From contig NZ_FXWZ01000003.1 of the NCBI RefSeq assembly GCF_900184225.1, positions 434,001 to 498,000 of the forward strand: a stretch of 64,000 bases of DNA, given 5' to 3'. A model generated the notes under the pieces. The model made no database searches. It saw only the letters and a program-made list of their open reading frames with translations, and had not been told where the DNA came from. Position 1 is the stretch's first letter. Every line of letters starts with the position of its first letter. This document shows, one piece after another, positions 48,960 to 57,569 of this stretch. A program made the translations under genes and the position numbers. Source of the stretch: Brevibacterium ihuae (GTDB taxonomy: Bacteria > Actinomycetota > Actinomycetes > Actinomycetales > Brevibacteriaceae).

Positions 48960-49925
48960 ATGCGAGCAGACCGACTGGTCTCTCTGGTGCTGCTGCTGCG
49001 CCAGCGAGGCCGGATGACCGCCGACCAGCTGGCCGGAGAGCTCGAAGTGTCCACGCGGACCGTGCTGCGTGACATCGACGCCCTCTCGACCGCGGGCGTA
49101 CCCGTTTACGCCGACCGTGGTCGACACGGCGGTTTCTCGCTGCTTCCCGGCTTCCGCACCGAACTGACCGGACTGAACCATGACGAGGCGCTCGCGCTGC
49201 TCACCGCCGGATCAAACCGTGGTGAGAAGGTCTTCGGCCTCAGCGCACCACTGGCCTCCGCGATGCGCAAGGTCGTCGACGCGTTACCCGAGGGGCACCA
49301 GATGAGCCTCGGTGATGCGGCCAAACGGTTTCTCGTGGAGCCGGAGACCGACCTGCTTTCTCGCCGTGCCCCCACCGAAGACTTGGCCGACGGCGTCATG
49401 AGCGAAGTCCGAACCGCGGTGCTCACCGGCCGCCGGCTGCGCTTCGACTATGCGGCACCCGGCAAGGCACCGAGTCGTCGAACCGTCGATCCGATTGGAC
49501 TGGTCGCCGTCCGCGGGCACACCTACCTGCTGGCGACGAGGTCTGGAGACGATCGGACCTACCGTCTGTCTCGGATGCTCAGCGCCGAAGTGCTCCCCGA
49601 ACCGGCGCAACGCCCTGCGCAGGTCGACCTCGACCGCATCTGGGCCGAGCGCACCGCACAGTTCCTCTCCGAGAACCACATCCCCGTCGTCATCCGCATC
49701 AAGACGTCACGTCGTGAGGAGCTGCTGGAGAACGCCCGAGCAGTCCGCGCCGAGGAACCGGAGCCGGATGATTGGGTCCGGCTCGACGTGACCTTCGAAG
49801 ACCTGCGCCACGCGGTATGGGCGGTGTGGCGCCTTGGCACGGACGCCGACGTACTCGCGCCAGAATCCGTCCGCGATGCGCTGTACGTGCGTGCCCAGGC
49901 GTTGGCAGCACGTTATCGATCCTGA
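48960..49925 (+). CDS. YafY-like HTH/WYL-domain transcriptional regulator (IS481 passenger)
   Basis: 321 residues starting MRADRLVSLVLLLRQRGRMTADQLAGEL. It has an N-terminal winged helix (HTH_11, with recognition part VSTRTVLRDIDAL) and a central WYL domain (RRTVDPIGLVAVRGHTYLLA, TYRLSRMLSAEV) with a WCX tail. The start at 48960 follows the divergent operator; the upstream in-frame stretch is not conserved. WYL domains bind small ligands or nucleic acids. No terminator separates its stop from the downstream CRISPR repeats. Confidence 0.9.
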   Translation: MRADRLVSLVLLLRQRGRMTADQLAGELEVSTRTVLRDIDALSTAGVPVYADRGRHGGFSLLPGFRTELTGLNHDEALALLTAGSNRGEKVFGLSAPLASAMRKVVDALPEGHQMSLGDAAKRFLVEPETDLLSRRAPTEDLADGVMSEVRTAVLTGRRLRFDYAAPGKAPSRRTVDPIGLVAVRGHTYLLATRSGDDRTYRLSRMLSAEVLPEPAQRPAQVDLDRIWAERTAQFLSENHIPVVIRIKTSRREELLENARAVRAEEPEPDDWVRLDVTFEDLRHAVWAVWRLGTDADVLAPESVRDALYVRAQALAARYRS

Positions 49926-49984
49926 CGATCCGTACCGACTAACGTATCCGGTCAGTACAACTAGAAGGAGACCACTATGACCAC

Positions 49985-50955
49985 CCGGCGGTTCCTCTGG
50001 AACCGCCCCTTCGTTGAGGCCCGATCGTGTGGTGGCAGATGTACAGGGAGATGCCGACCGGCGGTTCCTCTGGAACTGCCCCTTCGTTGAGGCACCGTCT
50101 GCTCGGAGCTCACGGCGCGGACGATGTGCGCCGGCGGTTCCTCTGGAACCGCCCCTTCGTTGAGGCGAGGAGGTGACGCTCGATGCGCGCGACTAGACGC
50201 CTACCCGGCGGTTCCTCTGGAACCGCCCCTTCGTTGAGGCGCTGGCACCGCACCGCTCATCGACCTCGGAGACTTCACCCGGCGGTTCCTCTGGAACCGC
50301 CCCTTCGTTGAGGCATCGAACACCAACTCCCTATGATCCGAGACGACCAGCCCGGCGGTTCCTCTGGAACCGCCCCTTCGTTGAGGCCCGATGACTAGCG
50401 TCGCCTTGGACATGCGCTCGCGTCCGCCGGCGGTTCCTCTGGAACCGCCCCTTCGTTGAGGCGCCGTCATCGTAGAGCCTCCCGGCGTGAATGCGATCCC
50501 CGGCGGTTCCTCTGGAACCGCCCCTTCGTTGAGGCGGCAACCGCATCGTCGCCGGCAAAGACTACTGGATCCCGGCGGTTCCTCTGGAACCGCCCCTTCG
50601 TTGAGGCAACTTCCAGTCGTCCATCTCCGTCCTGTCGACGTTCCCCGGCGGTTCCTCTGGAACCGCCCCTTCGTTGAGGCGCCCTCTACACCGCGGTGAT
50701 CTGGCACGTCGCATCCTGGCCGGCGGTTCCTCTGGAACCGCCCCTTCGTTGAGTCGGCATCGACTTGTGCACGCTGGCGGCCCGGGCGACGCGCCCGGCG
50801 GATCCTCTATAGCCGCCCCTTCGTAGGGGCACCGCGAAGGCCGAGGCGACCCGTGCGAAGTACCTCCAGCGCCTCCTCTGGAGCCGCCCCCCCAAAGTTT
50901 GGGCTTGACACTCGCGCACCCGGTGGTTCTCCTGGAGTCGCCCTTCGGAGCGGTA
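49985..50955 (+). CRISPR. CRISPR array, leader-distal part (11 repeats plus 3 decayed)
   Basis: Same 36-bp repeat and strand as the proximal array. Repeats start at 49985, 50058, 50131, 50205, 50279, 50352, 50427, 50500, 50572, 50645 and 50720; decayed copies lie near 50795, 50866 and 50920. Spacers are 36-39 nt. The repeat at 50058 has ACTGCC for ACCGCC and that at 50720 ends GAGTC. Progressive decay towards 50955 marks the trailer end. The spacer halves 47356-47374 and 49966-49984 rejoin to 38 nt when the IS is removed. Confidence 0.96.
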
Positions 50956-51565
50956 AGTCGGCCTTCACTAAGGACCGCCGCGACCCTCAGACAGGTCCGT
51001 TGTCCGCCGCGAATCCTCGGCTGGCCCCATGAGCATTATTCACCAGTACCGAGGCGGCAGCTTCGAAGGGATGGAACTCCGGACCGTTGATACTTCCGCC
51101 ACTCTCTATCGTGTGACGGAGGACCGGGAGCTGTAAGAACGGAACGACGAACTTTCCACTCCCGGTATCCTCGTCTGCGACTTCGTGTACCTCGCCGAGT
51201 AGGAACGCCGCCACGAGCAGGCACCACCACAGCTCGAGATCAGCCCCACAGCTCCGGGCAGACCACGGTCGGTGACCTTATGGAATGCCTCAACGCATTC
51301 CTCAATGCCGGGTACGCAGAGGACGCAACCATTCTCATTCAGTCCACCACGACAGGGAAACTGAAGCGCGTCGTGACGACCAAGGAGAGACGCGACTCGA
51401 CACGATGGCCCATCAGAATTCGCTACGAACGCATGAGGGGAAGGTGTCACTCAACATGTGCGAAATTGACTAGCAGCAATTCCATGCCCCTATAGCCACG
51501 ACTATCGATCCGCCCACACTCTCAGCCATCACCGGGGACCGTGCACGGATTGGTGGAGCTCTGAC
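50956..51565. other. Gene-poor region with decayed coding fragments
   Basis: About 600 bp between the array trailer and the IS5 element. A 35-codon frame at 51029-51136 (MSIIHQYRGGSFEGMELRTV...) and a piece reading TTVGDLMECLNAFLNAGYAE from about 51262 look like coding sequence broken by stops. Neither belongs to a recognised family. No promoter or intact gene is supported. Confidence 0.4.
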
Positions 51566-52463
51566 CTAGGGCGTGTCCGATAAATGGTGTAGCCACGCAA
51601 TAGCCGCATTGAGCACGACTGCTGCGCGGTAGACGATGGCGAGTTTGTCGTAGCGGGTGGCCAGGGCCCGCCACTGCTTCAGGCGGCTGTAGCCGCGCTC
51701 GATGACGTTCCTGCCCCGGTACTTCTCGGCGTCGAACTTCGGCGGCCTGCCGCCCTTGGAGCCGCGGCGCTTGCGGTGGCCCTGTTGATCGTTCGGCTCG
51801 GGGATGACTGCTTCAATCCGGCGGCTGCGCAGGTAGGCACGATTGGCCCGCGAGGAGTACGCCTTATCGCCCAGCAGTGCTGTCGGCCGGGTGCGGGCGC
51901 TACCGAGTCCGGGGCGCTGGACCCGCAGCTGATCCATGAGCGGGATGAGCATCGGGCAGTCGCCGTCCTGGCCGGCGGTGCACACGGTGACCAACGGCAG
52001 ACCGTGGCCGTCGACGAGCTGATGGGTCTTCGTCGACAGCCCACCCCGGGACCGGCCCAGCGCGTGGTCAGGCGGCTCGACGTCCGGATTCGTGTAGTTC
52101 GACGAGTCCCTTTTTTAGGCGCGTGATGTTCGTTGCGTGTTGATGAGCACGCGCGATCGTGGAGTCCACCGACAGCGACCAGTCGAGCTGGCCGGCAGCG
52201 TCAGCGTGAGCGGCCAAGCGGGCCAGCGCGGTGTCCCAGGTGCCGTCGTCGGCCATCCGGCGATGCCAGGTCCATACCGTCTGCCACTTGCCGAACGTCT
52301 CGGGCAGATCCCGCCAGGCGATCCCGCACCGGTAGCGGTAGATGATGCCCTCGACCATCTGGCGGGCATCAGCGAAGGGCCGGCCCCTGCGGCCGGTCGG
52401 AGCAGGCAGCAAGTCAGCGATCAGCGACCATTGAGCATCCGTGAGCAGTTGGAATCTCGACAT
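51566..52463 (-). CDS. IS5-family transposase, two frames joined at an A6 tract
   Basis: The first frame (52463-52068) gives MSRFQLLTDAQWSLIADLLP, the DUF4096 domain, and VDSTIARAHQHATNITR. The second frame (to 51566), shifted +1, gives EPPDHALGRSRGGLSTKTHQ and then LLGDKAYSSRANR and VIERGYSRLKQWRALATRYD with the catalytic Asp and Glu. The overlap contains AAAAAAGGG (complement of 52108-52116), a plausible slippery site, so the fusion may come from programmed frameshifting rather than mutation. The TAG stop uses the flanking target TA. Confidence 0.82.
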
Positions 52464-52510
52464 GCTCCCAGGCTCTCAGCCAGCGAACCACATCATTGTC
52501 AGACACGCCC
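51569..52510 (-). mobile_element. IS5-family insertion sequence (IS427-like)
   Basis: 942-bp element with short terminal inverted repeats GGGCGTGTC(C/T)GA and a TA dinucleotide duplicated on both sides (51567-51568 and 52511-52512), typical of the IS427 subgroup. It forms the right edge of the island, 97 bp from the acyl-CoA dehydrogenase stop codon. Confidence 0.85.
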
Positions 52511-52607
52511 TAAGTGTGCGTCATTCTCCGGGGATGAACCTGCAATCGCGGAACGCTCAAATCGTCCTCACAGCACGCCCCTGCTCATGCGAAGTAGACG
52601 CCCCTAC

Positions 52608-53786
52608 TCACCCCACCCCCAACTCCCGGGCGATCAACATGAGCTGCACCTCCGTCGTCCCCTCGCCGACCTCGAGGATCTTCGAGTCGCGGTAGTGGCG
52701 GGCGACGAGGTACTCGTTCATGAAGCCGTAGCCGCCGTGGATCTGGGTGGCGTCGCGCGCGTTGTCCATCGCGGCATCACCGGCGACGAGCTTCGCGATC
52801 GAGGCCTCCTTCTTGAACGGCAGCCCCGCGAGCATCCGTGAGGCCGCCAGGTAGTACGCCGCCCGCGCCGCCACCACACGGGCCTCCATGCGAGCCAGCT
52901 TGAACGAGATCCCCTGGTACTCCCCGATCGGCTTCCCGAACGACTTCCGCTCGTTCGCATACTTCACCGACTCTTCCACGCAGCCCTGCGCGGCCCCCAC
53001 CGACAACGCGGCGACCGCGATGCGGCCCTCGTCGAGGATGCGGAGGAAGTTCGCGTAGCCACGGCCCCGCTCCCCCAGCAGGTTCTCCTCCGGCACCTGG
53101 ACGTTGTCGAAGGTCAGCGGGTGCGTGTCCGAGGAGTTCCAGCCGACCTTGTCATATGCCGGCTCCACGGTGAACCCGGGGGTCCCCGACGGGATGATGA
53201 TCGTCGAGATCTCCGGCTTCTCCTGCCCGTCCCTACCGGTCCGGGTGCCGGTCACTGCGGTGGCGGTGACGAGCCGGGTGATGTCCGTGCCTGAGTTCGT
53301 GATGAAGCACTTGCCGCCGTTGACCGTCCACATGCCGTCCTCGAGCACGGCCCGGGTCTTCGTGCCGCCGGCGTCGGAGCCGGCCTCCGGCTCGGTGAGG
53401 CCGAAGGCCGCCAGGCCGGAGCCGTCGGTGAGCTGGGGCAGCCATGCGCGCTTCTGCTCCTCGGTGCCGAACCGGTGGATGGGCATCGCGCCCAGCGACA
53501 CCCCGGCCTCGAGCGTGATCGCGAGCGACTGGTTGACCCGCGCGATCTCCTCGATCGCCAGGCACAGCGCGAAGTAGTCCCCGCCCATCCCGCCGTGCTC
53601 CTCCGCGAACGGCAGGCCGAACAGGCCCATCTGCCCCATCTTCGCCACGAGCTCATAGGGGAATTCGTGCTTGGCGTCGAGCTCCGCGCTCACCGGCGCG
53701 ACGTCGTCATCGGTGAACTTCGCGACGCTCTTCCGCAGCGACTCGTACTCATCGGGGAGCATTCCGGGGGTGAAGGTCGTGGTCAT
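52608..53786 (-). CDS. Acyl-CoA dehydrogenase (isovaleryl-CoA/FadE19-like)
   Basis: 392-residue flavoenzyme with the acyl-CoA dehydrogenase signatures GLTEPEAGSDAGG, ERKSFGKPIGEYQ, ATQIHGGYGFMNEY and EVGEGTTEVQLMLIARELG. It overlaps the biotin carboxylase gene by 4 bp. It corresponds to fadE19 (Rv2500c) in the M. tuberculosis cluster. Oxidation of isovaleryl- or another branched acyl-CoA is inferred from the linked carboxylase. The IS5 element begins just past its stop, where maoC would be expected. Confidence 0.92.
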   Translation of the reverse strand: MTTTFTPGMLPDEYESLRKSVAKFTDDDVAPVSAELDAKHEFPYELVAKMGQMGLFGLPFAEEHGGMGGDYFALCLAIEEIARVNQSLAITLEAGVSLGAMPIHRFGTEEQKRAWLPQLTDGSGLAAFGLTEPEAGSDAGGTKTRAVLEDGMWTVNGGKCFITNSGTDITRLVTATAVTGTRTGRDGQEKPEISTIIIPSGTPGFTVEPAYDKVGWNSSDTHPLTFDNVQVPEENLLGERGRGYANFLRILDEGRIAVAALSVGAAQGCVEESVKYANERKSFGKPIGEYQGISFKLARMEARVVAARAAYYLAASRMLAGLPFKKEASIAKLVAGDAAMDNARDATQIHGGYGFMNEYLVARHYRDSKILEVGEGTTEVQLMLIARELGVG

Positions 53787-55900
53787 GACTGGCCGTCCTT
53801 GTCTGTCGAAGATGCGTCGGTGGAGGAATCGCTGGTCTCAGAAGTGTCGGTGCCCGCGTCATCGGTCACGGTGGCAAGCAGCTCGTCGAGCGCCACCTGA
53901 GCGCCGGCGGCGGTGTTGAGGTGCAGGGTGCCGGCCATGGGCGCGGTGAGGACGTGCTCCATCTTCATCGCCTCGACGACGATGAGCGGCTGGCCCGCCT
54001 CGACCGCGTCACCGTCCACGGCGCGCACGTCGATGACGGAGCCGGGCATGGGGGCGGTGACCTCTGCGCCGGCCTCCCCCGGGTCGAGCGTCGGGTCGGC
54101 GACCGCGCGGGTGAACCGGAAGATCCCGGTCTCCGAGCGGACCCAGATCTCCAGGGTCGGCCGCTGGGCGCGGGAGTCGACCACCCGGGTCGTCCACACC
54201 GTGGCCCGCTGATCCACCCCGTCCTCCCGGAACGTCATCTCCCGGCCCCGGGGCGCCTCGGCCGAGGTGCCCGCAGCACCGCCGACCCCGGCACCTGCCG
54301 TGCCCGCACGAGCACTGCCGGCCCCGTCGCGTTCGAACCGGGCGAGGTCGACGGTCTCGAGGTCGACCTCGACGAGGCGCTCCTCGCCCTCGTGGGTCAG
54401 CGGCACGCGAAGCACGGGCGGCTGGGAGGTGCGCCAGCTGCTCGGCCGGTTCCACACACTGTCCGAAGTCCGGGCCTTCGTCGCGTCCCCGAGCACGGCG
54501 AGCGCGGCGAAGGCCCAGTCCGCCTCGCTCGGCGTGTGCTCGAGCTCGCTGCCCGTGCTCATGCGGTCGATGAGCCCGGTGTCGAGCTCACCGGCCGCCA
54601 CGTCGTCGCGCGACAGCAGGGTGCGGAGGAAGTCGATGTTCGTCACGATGCCGGGCACCGCGGAGCGCTGCAGGGCGTCGCGGAGCTTCGCGACGGCCGC
54701 CGGGCGGTCCGGGGCGTGGACGATGAGCTTGGCGATCATCGGGTCGTAGTCGGTGGCGATCCGCTGCCCGGCGTCCAGGCCTGCGTCCACGCGGATGCCC
54801 TCCCCTGCCGGGAACACGACCGCGAGGGCGGTGCCGCCGGTGGGCAGGAAGCCGCGAGCGGGGTCCTCGGCGTAGATCCGGGCCTCGATCGCATGCCCGG
54901 TGAGCGTGACCTCGTCCTGGGCGAAATCTATACGCTCGCCGGCGCCGATCCGCAGCTGCCATTCGACGAGATCGAACCCGGTGACCTCCTCGGTGACGGG
55001 ATGCTCGACCTGGAGGCGGGTGTTCATCTCCATGAAGAAGAACTCCTCCGGGGCATCGGCGGCGACGATGAACTCCACCGTGCCCGCCCCCCGATAGCCC
55101 ACCGAACGCGCGGTGTTGCAGGCGGCCTCGCCGATGCGCGCCCGCGTCGCCGCATCGAGCAGCGCCGACGGTGCGTCCTCGATGACCTTCTGGTGGCGGC
55201 GCTGCAGGGAGCATTCGCGCTCGCCGAGGTGGACGACGGTGCCGTGCTCGTCGGCGAGCACCTGCACCTCGATGTGGCGCGGGGTGGCGACGAGCCGTTC
55301 GAGGAACAGCGTGTCGTCGCCGAAGGAGTTCGCGGCCTCACGCCTCGCGGCTGTGAGCGCGGCCGGCAGCTCAGCGGCGTCGAACACCGCGTGCATGCCC
55401 TTGCCGCCGCCGCCGGCGGAGGGCTTGATGAGGACGGGGAAGCCGACGTCGTCGGCTGCGGTGATGAGCTGCTCGTCGGTGAGTCCCGCCTCGGCGACGC
55501 CGGGGACCAGGGGCACCCCGTGGGCGGCGACGGCCTGCTTGGCGGTGATCTTGTCGCCCATGGTGCGGATCGCCTCGGCGGTGGGGCCGAGGAACACGAT
55601 CCCGGCGTCCTCGCAGGCGGCGGCGAACGCGGCGTTCTCGGAGAGGAACCCGTAGCCGGGGTGGATCGCCTGCGCGCCGGTGGCCCGGGCGGCATCGATC
55701 ACCTTCCTGATGTCGAGGTAGGACTCACTCGCGGCTGCTGGGCCGAGCCGCACGGCGGCGTCGGCGGCGCGCACGTGGGCGGCGCCTGCGTCCGCGTCGG
55801 AGTAGACGGCGACGGTGCGGATGCCGAGCCTGCGACAGGTGCGGATGACGCGCAGCGCGATCTCGCCGCGGTTGGCGATGAGGACGGTGTGGAAGAGCAT
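53783..55900 (-). CDS. Acyl-CoA carboxylase alpha subunit (biotin carboxylase + BCCP)
   Basis: 705 residues: biotin carboxylase (IANRGEIALRVIRTCRRLG, ATP-grasp GGGGKGMHAV, FFMEMNTRLQVEHPVTE), a poorly conserved linker with an Ala/Gly-rich patch, and a C-terminal biotinyl domain with the biotinylated Lys in VEAMKMEHVL. The tail is Thr/Ser/Asp-rich. It pairs with the adjacent carboxyltransferase to act on 3-methylcrotonyl-CoA or a similar substrate (AccA1/AccD1, Rv2501c-Rv2502c). Confidence 0.94.
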   Translation of the reverse strand: MLFHTVLIANRGEIALRVIRTCRRLGIRTVAVYSDADAGAAHVRAADAAVRLGPAAASESYLDIRKVIDAARATGAQAIHPGYGFLSENAAFAAACEDAGIVFLGPTAEAIRTMGDKITAKQAVAAHGVPLVPGVAEAGLTDEQLITAADDVGFPVLIKPSAGGGGKGMHAVFDAAELPAALTAARREAANSFGDDTLFLERLVATPRHIEVQVLADEHGTVVHLGERECSLQRRHQKVIEDAPSALLDAATRARIGEAACNTARSVGYRGAGTVEFIVAADAPEEFFFMEMNTRLQVEHPVTEEVTGFDLVEWQLRIGAGERIDFAQDEVTLTGHAIEARIYAEDPARGFLPTGGTALAVVFPAGEGIRVDAGLDAGQRIATDYDPMIAKLIVHAPDRPAAVAKLRDALQRSAVPGIVTNIDFLRTLLSRDDVAAGELDTGLIDRMSTGSELEHTPSEADWAFAALAVLGDATKARTSDSVWNRPSSWRTSQPPVLRVPLTHEGEERLVEVDLETVDLARFERDGAGSARAGTAGAGVGGAAGTSAEAPRGREMTFREDGVDQRATVWTTRVVDSRAQRPTLEIWVRSETGIFRFTRAVADPTLDPGEAGAEVTAPMPGSVIDVRAVDGDAVEAGQPLIVVEAMKMEHVLTAPMAGTLHLNTAAGAQVALDELLATVTDDAGTDTSETSDSSTDASSTDKDGQS

Positions 55901-55901
55901 G

Positions 55902-57515
55902 TCACATCCTGAAGACGCCGTAGCCCGGCGCGTCGAGGGGGCGGGTCAGCGGTGCGTGGCGGCACGCCTCGAGGGCGAGCGCGAGGACGCGGCGGGTGTC
56001 TCCGGGTTCGATGATCCCGTCGTCCCACAGCCGGGCCGTCGAATAGTAGGGGTTGCCCTGCTGCTCGTACTGCTCGAGGATCGGGGCCTTGAACTCGGCC
56101 TCCTCCTCGGCCGGCCAGTCCTCGCCGCGGGCGGTCTTCTGGTCGCGGGTGACGGTGGCGAGCACGCCTGCGGCCTGCTCGCCGCCCATGACGGAGATCC
56201 GGGCGTTGGGCCACATCCACAGGAAGCGCGGGGAGTAGGCGCGCCCGCACATCGAGTAGTTGCCGGCCCCGTAGGAGCCGCCGATGACCACGGTGAACTT
56301 GGGCACGCGGGCGGTGGCGACGGCGTTGACCATCTTCGCACCATGCTTGGCGATGCCGCCGGCCTCGTAGTCGCGGCCGACCATGAACCCGGAGATGTTC
56401 TGGAGGAACACGAGCGGGGTGTCGCGCTGGTCGCACAGCTCGATGAAGTGCGCGCCCTTCATCGCCGACTCCCCGAACAGCACGCCGTTGTTCGCGATGA
56501 TCCCCACCGGGTGGCCGTCGATCCGGGCGAACCCGGTGACGAGGGTGGTGCCGTACTCGGCCTTGAACTCGTGGAACCGCGAGCCGTCGACCAGGCGGGC
56601 GATGACCTCGCGGACGTCGTAGGGGACCTTCGAGTCGACGGGGACCACCGCGGTGAGCTCGGCCGGGTCCCACGCGGGGGCCTCGGCTTCGGTGCGCTCC
56701 CAGGCGGGCGCGGGGCGGGGGGCGAGGGTGGTGACGATGTCGCGCATGATCTCGAGGGCGTGCGGGTCGTTCGCCGCGAGGTGGTCGGTCACACCCGAGG
56801 TGCGGGAGTGGAGCGCTCCCCCGCCGAGCTCCTCGGCGGTGACGACCTCGCCGGTGGCGGCCTTGACCAGGGGCGGGCCGCCGAGGAAGATCGTCCCCTG
56901 CTCGTTGACGATGATCGACTCATCCGCCATCGCCGGGACGTAGGCGCCGCCGGCGGTGCACGAGCCGAGCACCGCGGCGAGCTGCGGGATGCCCGCGGCG
57001 GACAGGGTGGCCTGGTTGTAGAAGATCCGGCCGAAGTGCTCGCGGTCGGGGAACACCTCGTCCTGGTTGGGCAGGTTCGCGCCCCCGGAGTCGACGAGGT
57101 AGATGCAGGGCAGGCGGTTGTCCTTGGCGACCTCCTGCGCGCGGAGGTGCTTCTTCACGGTGATCGGGTAGTAGGTGCCGCCCTTGACGGTGGCGTCGTT
57201 GGCGACGATGACGCACTCCCGGCCGGCGACCCGGCCGATCCCGGTGATGATACCGGCGCCGGGCGAGGCGTCGTCGTACATCCCGTTCGCCGCGAGCGGG
57301 GAGAGCTCGAGGAACGGCGAGCCGGGGTCGAGGAGCTGCTCGACGCGGTCGCGCGGCAGGAGCTTGCCGCGGTCGAGGTGCCGCTGCCGGGACTTCTCGG
57401 ACCCACCGCGCGCGGTGGCGGCGATCCGCTCACGGAGCTCGGCGATGAGCTCGGCATGCGCCGAGGCGTGGGTGGCGCCAGTGGTCGAGTTCAGCGGTGA
57501 ACCGATCACTTTCAT
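55902..57515 (-). CDS. Acyl-CoA carboxyltransferase beta subunit (MccB/AccD1-like)
   Basis: 537 residues of the crotonase-fold carboxyltransferase family. N-domain: [22 protein letters not shown] and [14 protein letters not shown]-domain: [30 protein letters not shown] and [16 protein letters not shown]. The [10 protein letters not shown] and GGIAKHGAK signatures favour 3-methylcrotonyl-CoA over propionyl-CoA carboxylase. It is the first gene of the operon and is divergent from a TetR gene. Confidence 0.93.
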   Translation of the reverse strand: MKVIGSPLNSTTGATHASAHAELIAELRERIAATARGGSEKSRQRHLDRGKLLPRDRVEQLLDPGSPFLELSPLAANGMYDDASPGAGIITGIGRVAGRECVIVANDATVKGGTYYPITVKKHLRAQEVAKDNRLPCIYLVDSGGANLPNQDEVFPDREHFGRIFYNQATLSAAGIPQLAAVLGSCTAGGAYVPAMADESIIVNEQGTIFLGGPPLVKAATGEVVTAEELGGGALHSRTSGVTDHLAANDPHALEIMRDIVTTLAPRPAPAWERTEAEAPAWDPAELTAVVPVDSKVPYDVREVIARLVDGSRFHEFKAEYGTTLVTGFARIDGHPVGIIANNGVLFGESAMKGAHFIELCDQRDTPLVFLQNISGFMVGRDYEAGGIAKHGAKMVNAVATARVPKFTVVIGGSYGAGNYSMCGRAYSPRFLWMWPNARISVMGGEQAAGVLATVTRDQKTARGEDWPAEEEAEFKAPILEQYEQQGNPYYSTARLWDDGIIEPGDTRRVLALALEACRHAPLTRPLDAPGYGVFRM

Positions 57516-57531
57516 GGATGATCCCCATTTC

Positions 57532-57549
57532 AGTTAATTGAGGCTAACT
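57532..57549. promoter_or_regulatory. Inverted repeat in the accD/TetR divergent promoter
   Basis: AGTTA-ATTGAGGC-TAACT in the 54-bp gap between the divergent genes; TATCAT at 57557-57562 could be the TetR -10. This is the expected operator for the adjacent TetR protein controlling the leucine/branched-acyl-CoA operon. Confidence 0.5.
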
Positions 57550-57569
57550 CAGTTGGTATCATAGCGATC

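Larger units (their letters stand above)
47375..49959. mobile_element. IS481-family element with passenger genes, inserted in a CRISPR spacer
   Basis: 2585 bp bounded by inverted repeats: left TGTACTGACCGGAGACGTTG, right end the complement of TGTACTGACCGGATACGTTA (13 bp perfect, about 22 bp imperfect). It is flanked by the direct repeat ACTAGA at 47369-47374 and 49960-49965, matching the NCTAGN target and 6-bp duplication known for IS481. Besides the transposase it holds a RidA-family gene and a WYL regulator, making it more than twice the usual IS481 length of about 1.1 kb. Confidence 0.9.
33824..52510. other. Accessory island: IS-bounded type I-G CRISPR-Cas locus
   Basis: An 18.7-kb block between maoC and the acyl-CoA dehydrogenase gene. 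It contains an IS3 element, an IS256 remnant, an HTH remnant, the six-gene cas operon, a CRISPR array broken by IS481, and an IS5 element. Base composition is visibly less GC-rich than in the flanking genes. The flanking genes are in the same orientation and belong to one conserved pathway cluster, so the block reads as an insertion. No single pair of island attachment repeats was found. Confidence 0.7.

Noticed and set aside
50201..50707. Similar repeat-encoded open frames in the distal array
   Set aside because: Same artefact of reading through CRISPR repeats.
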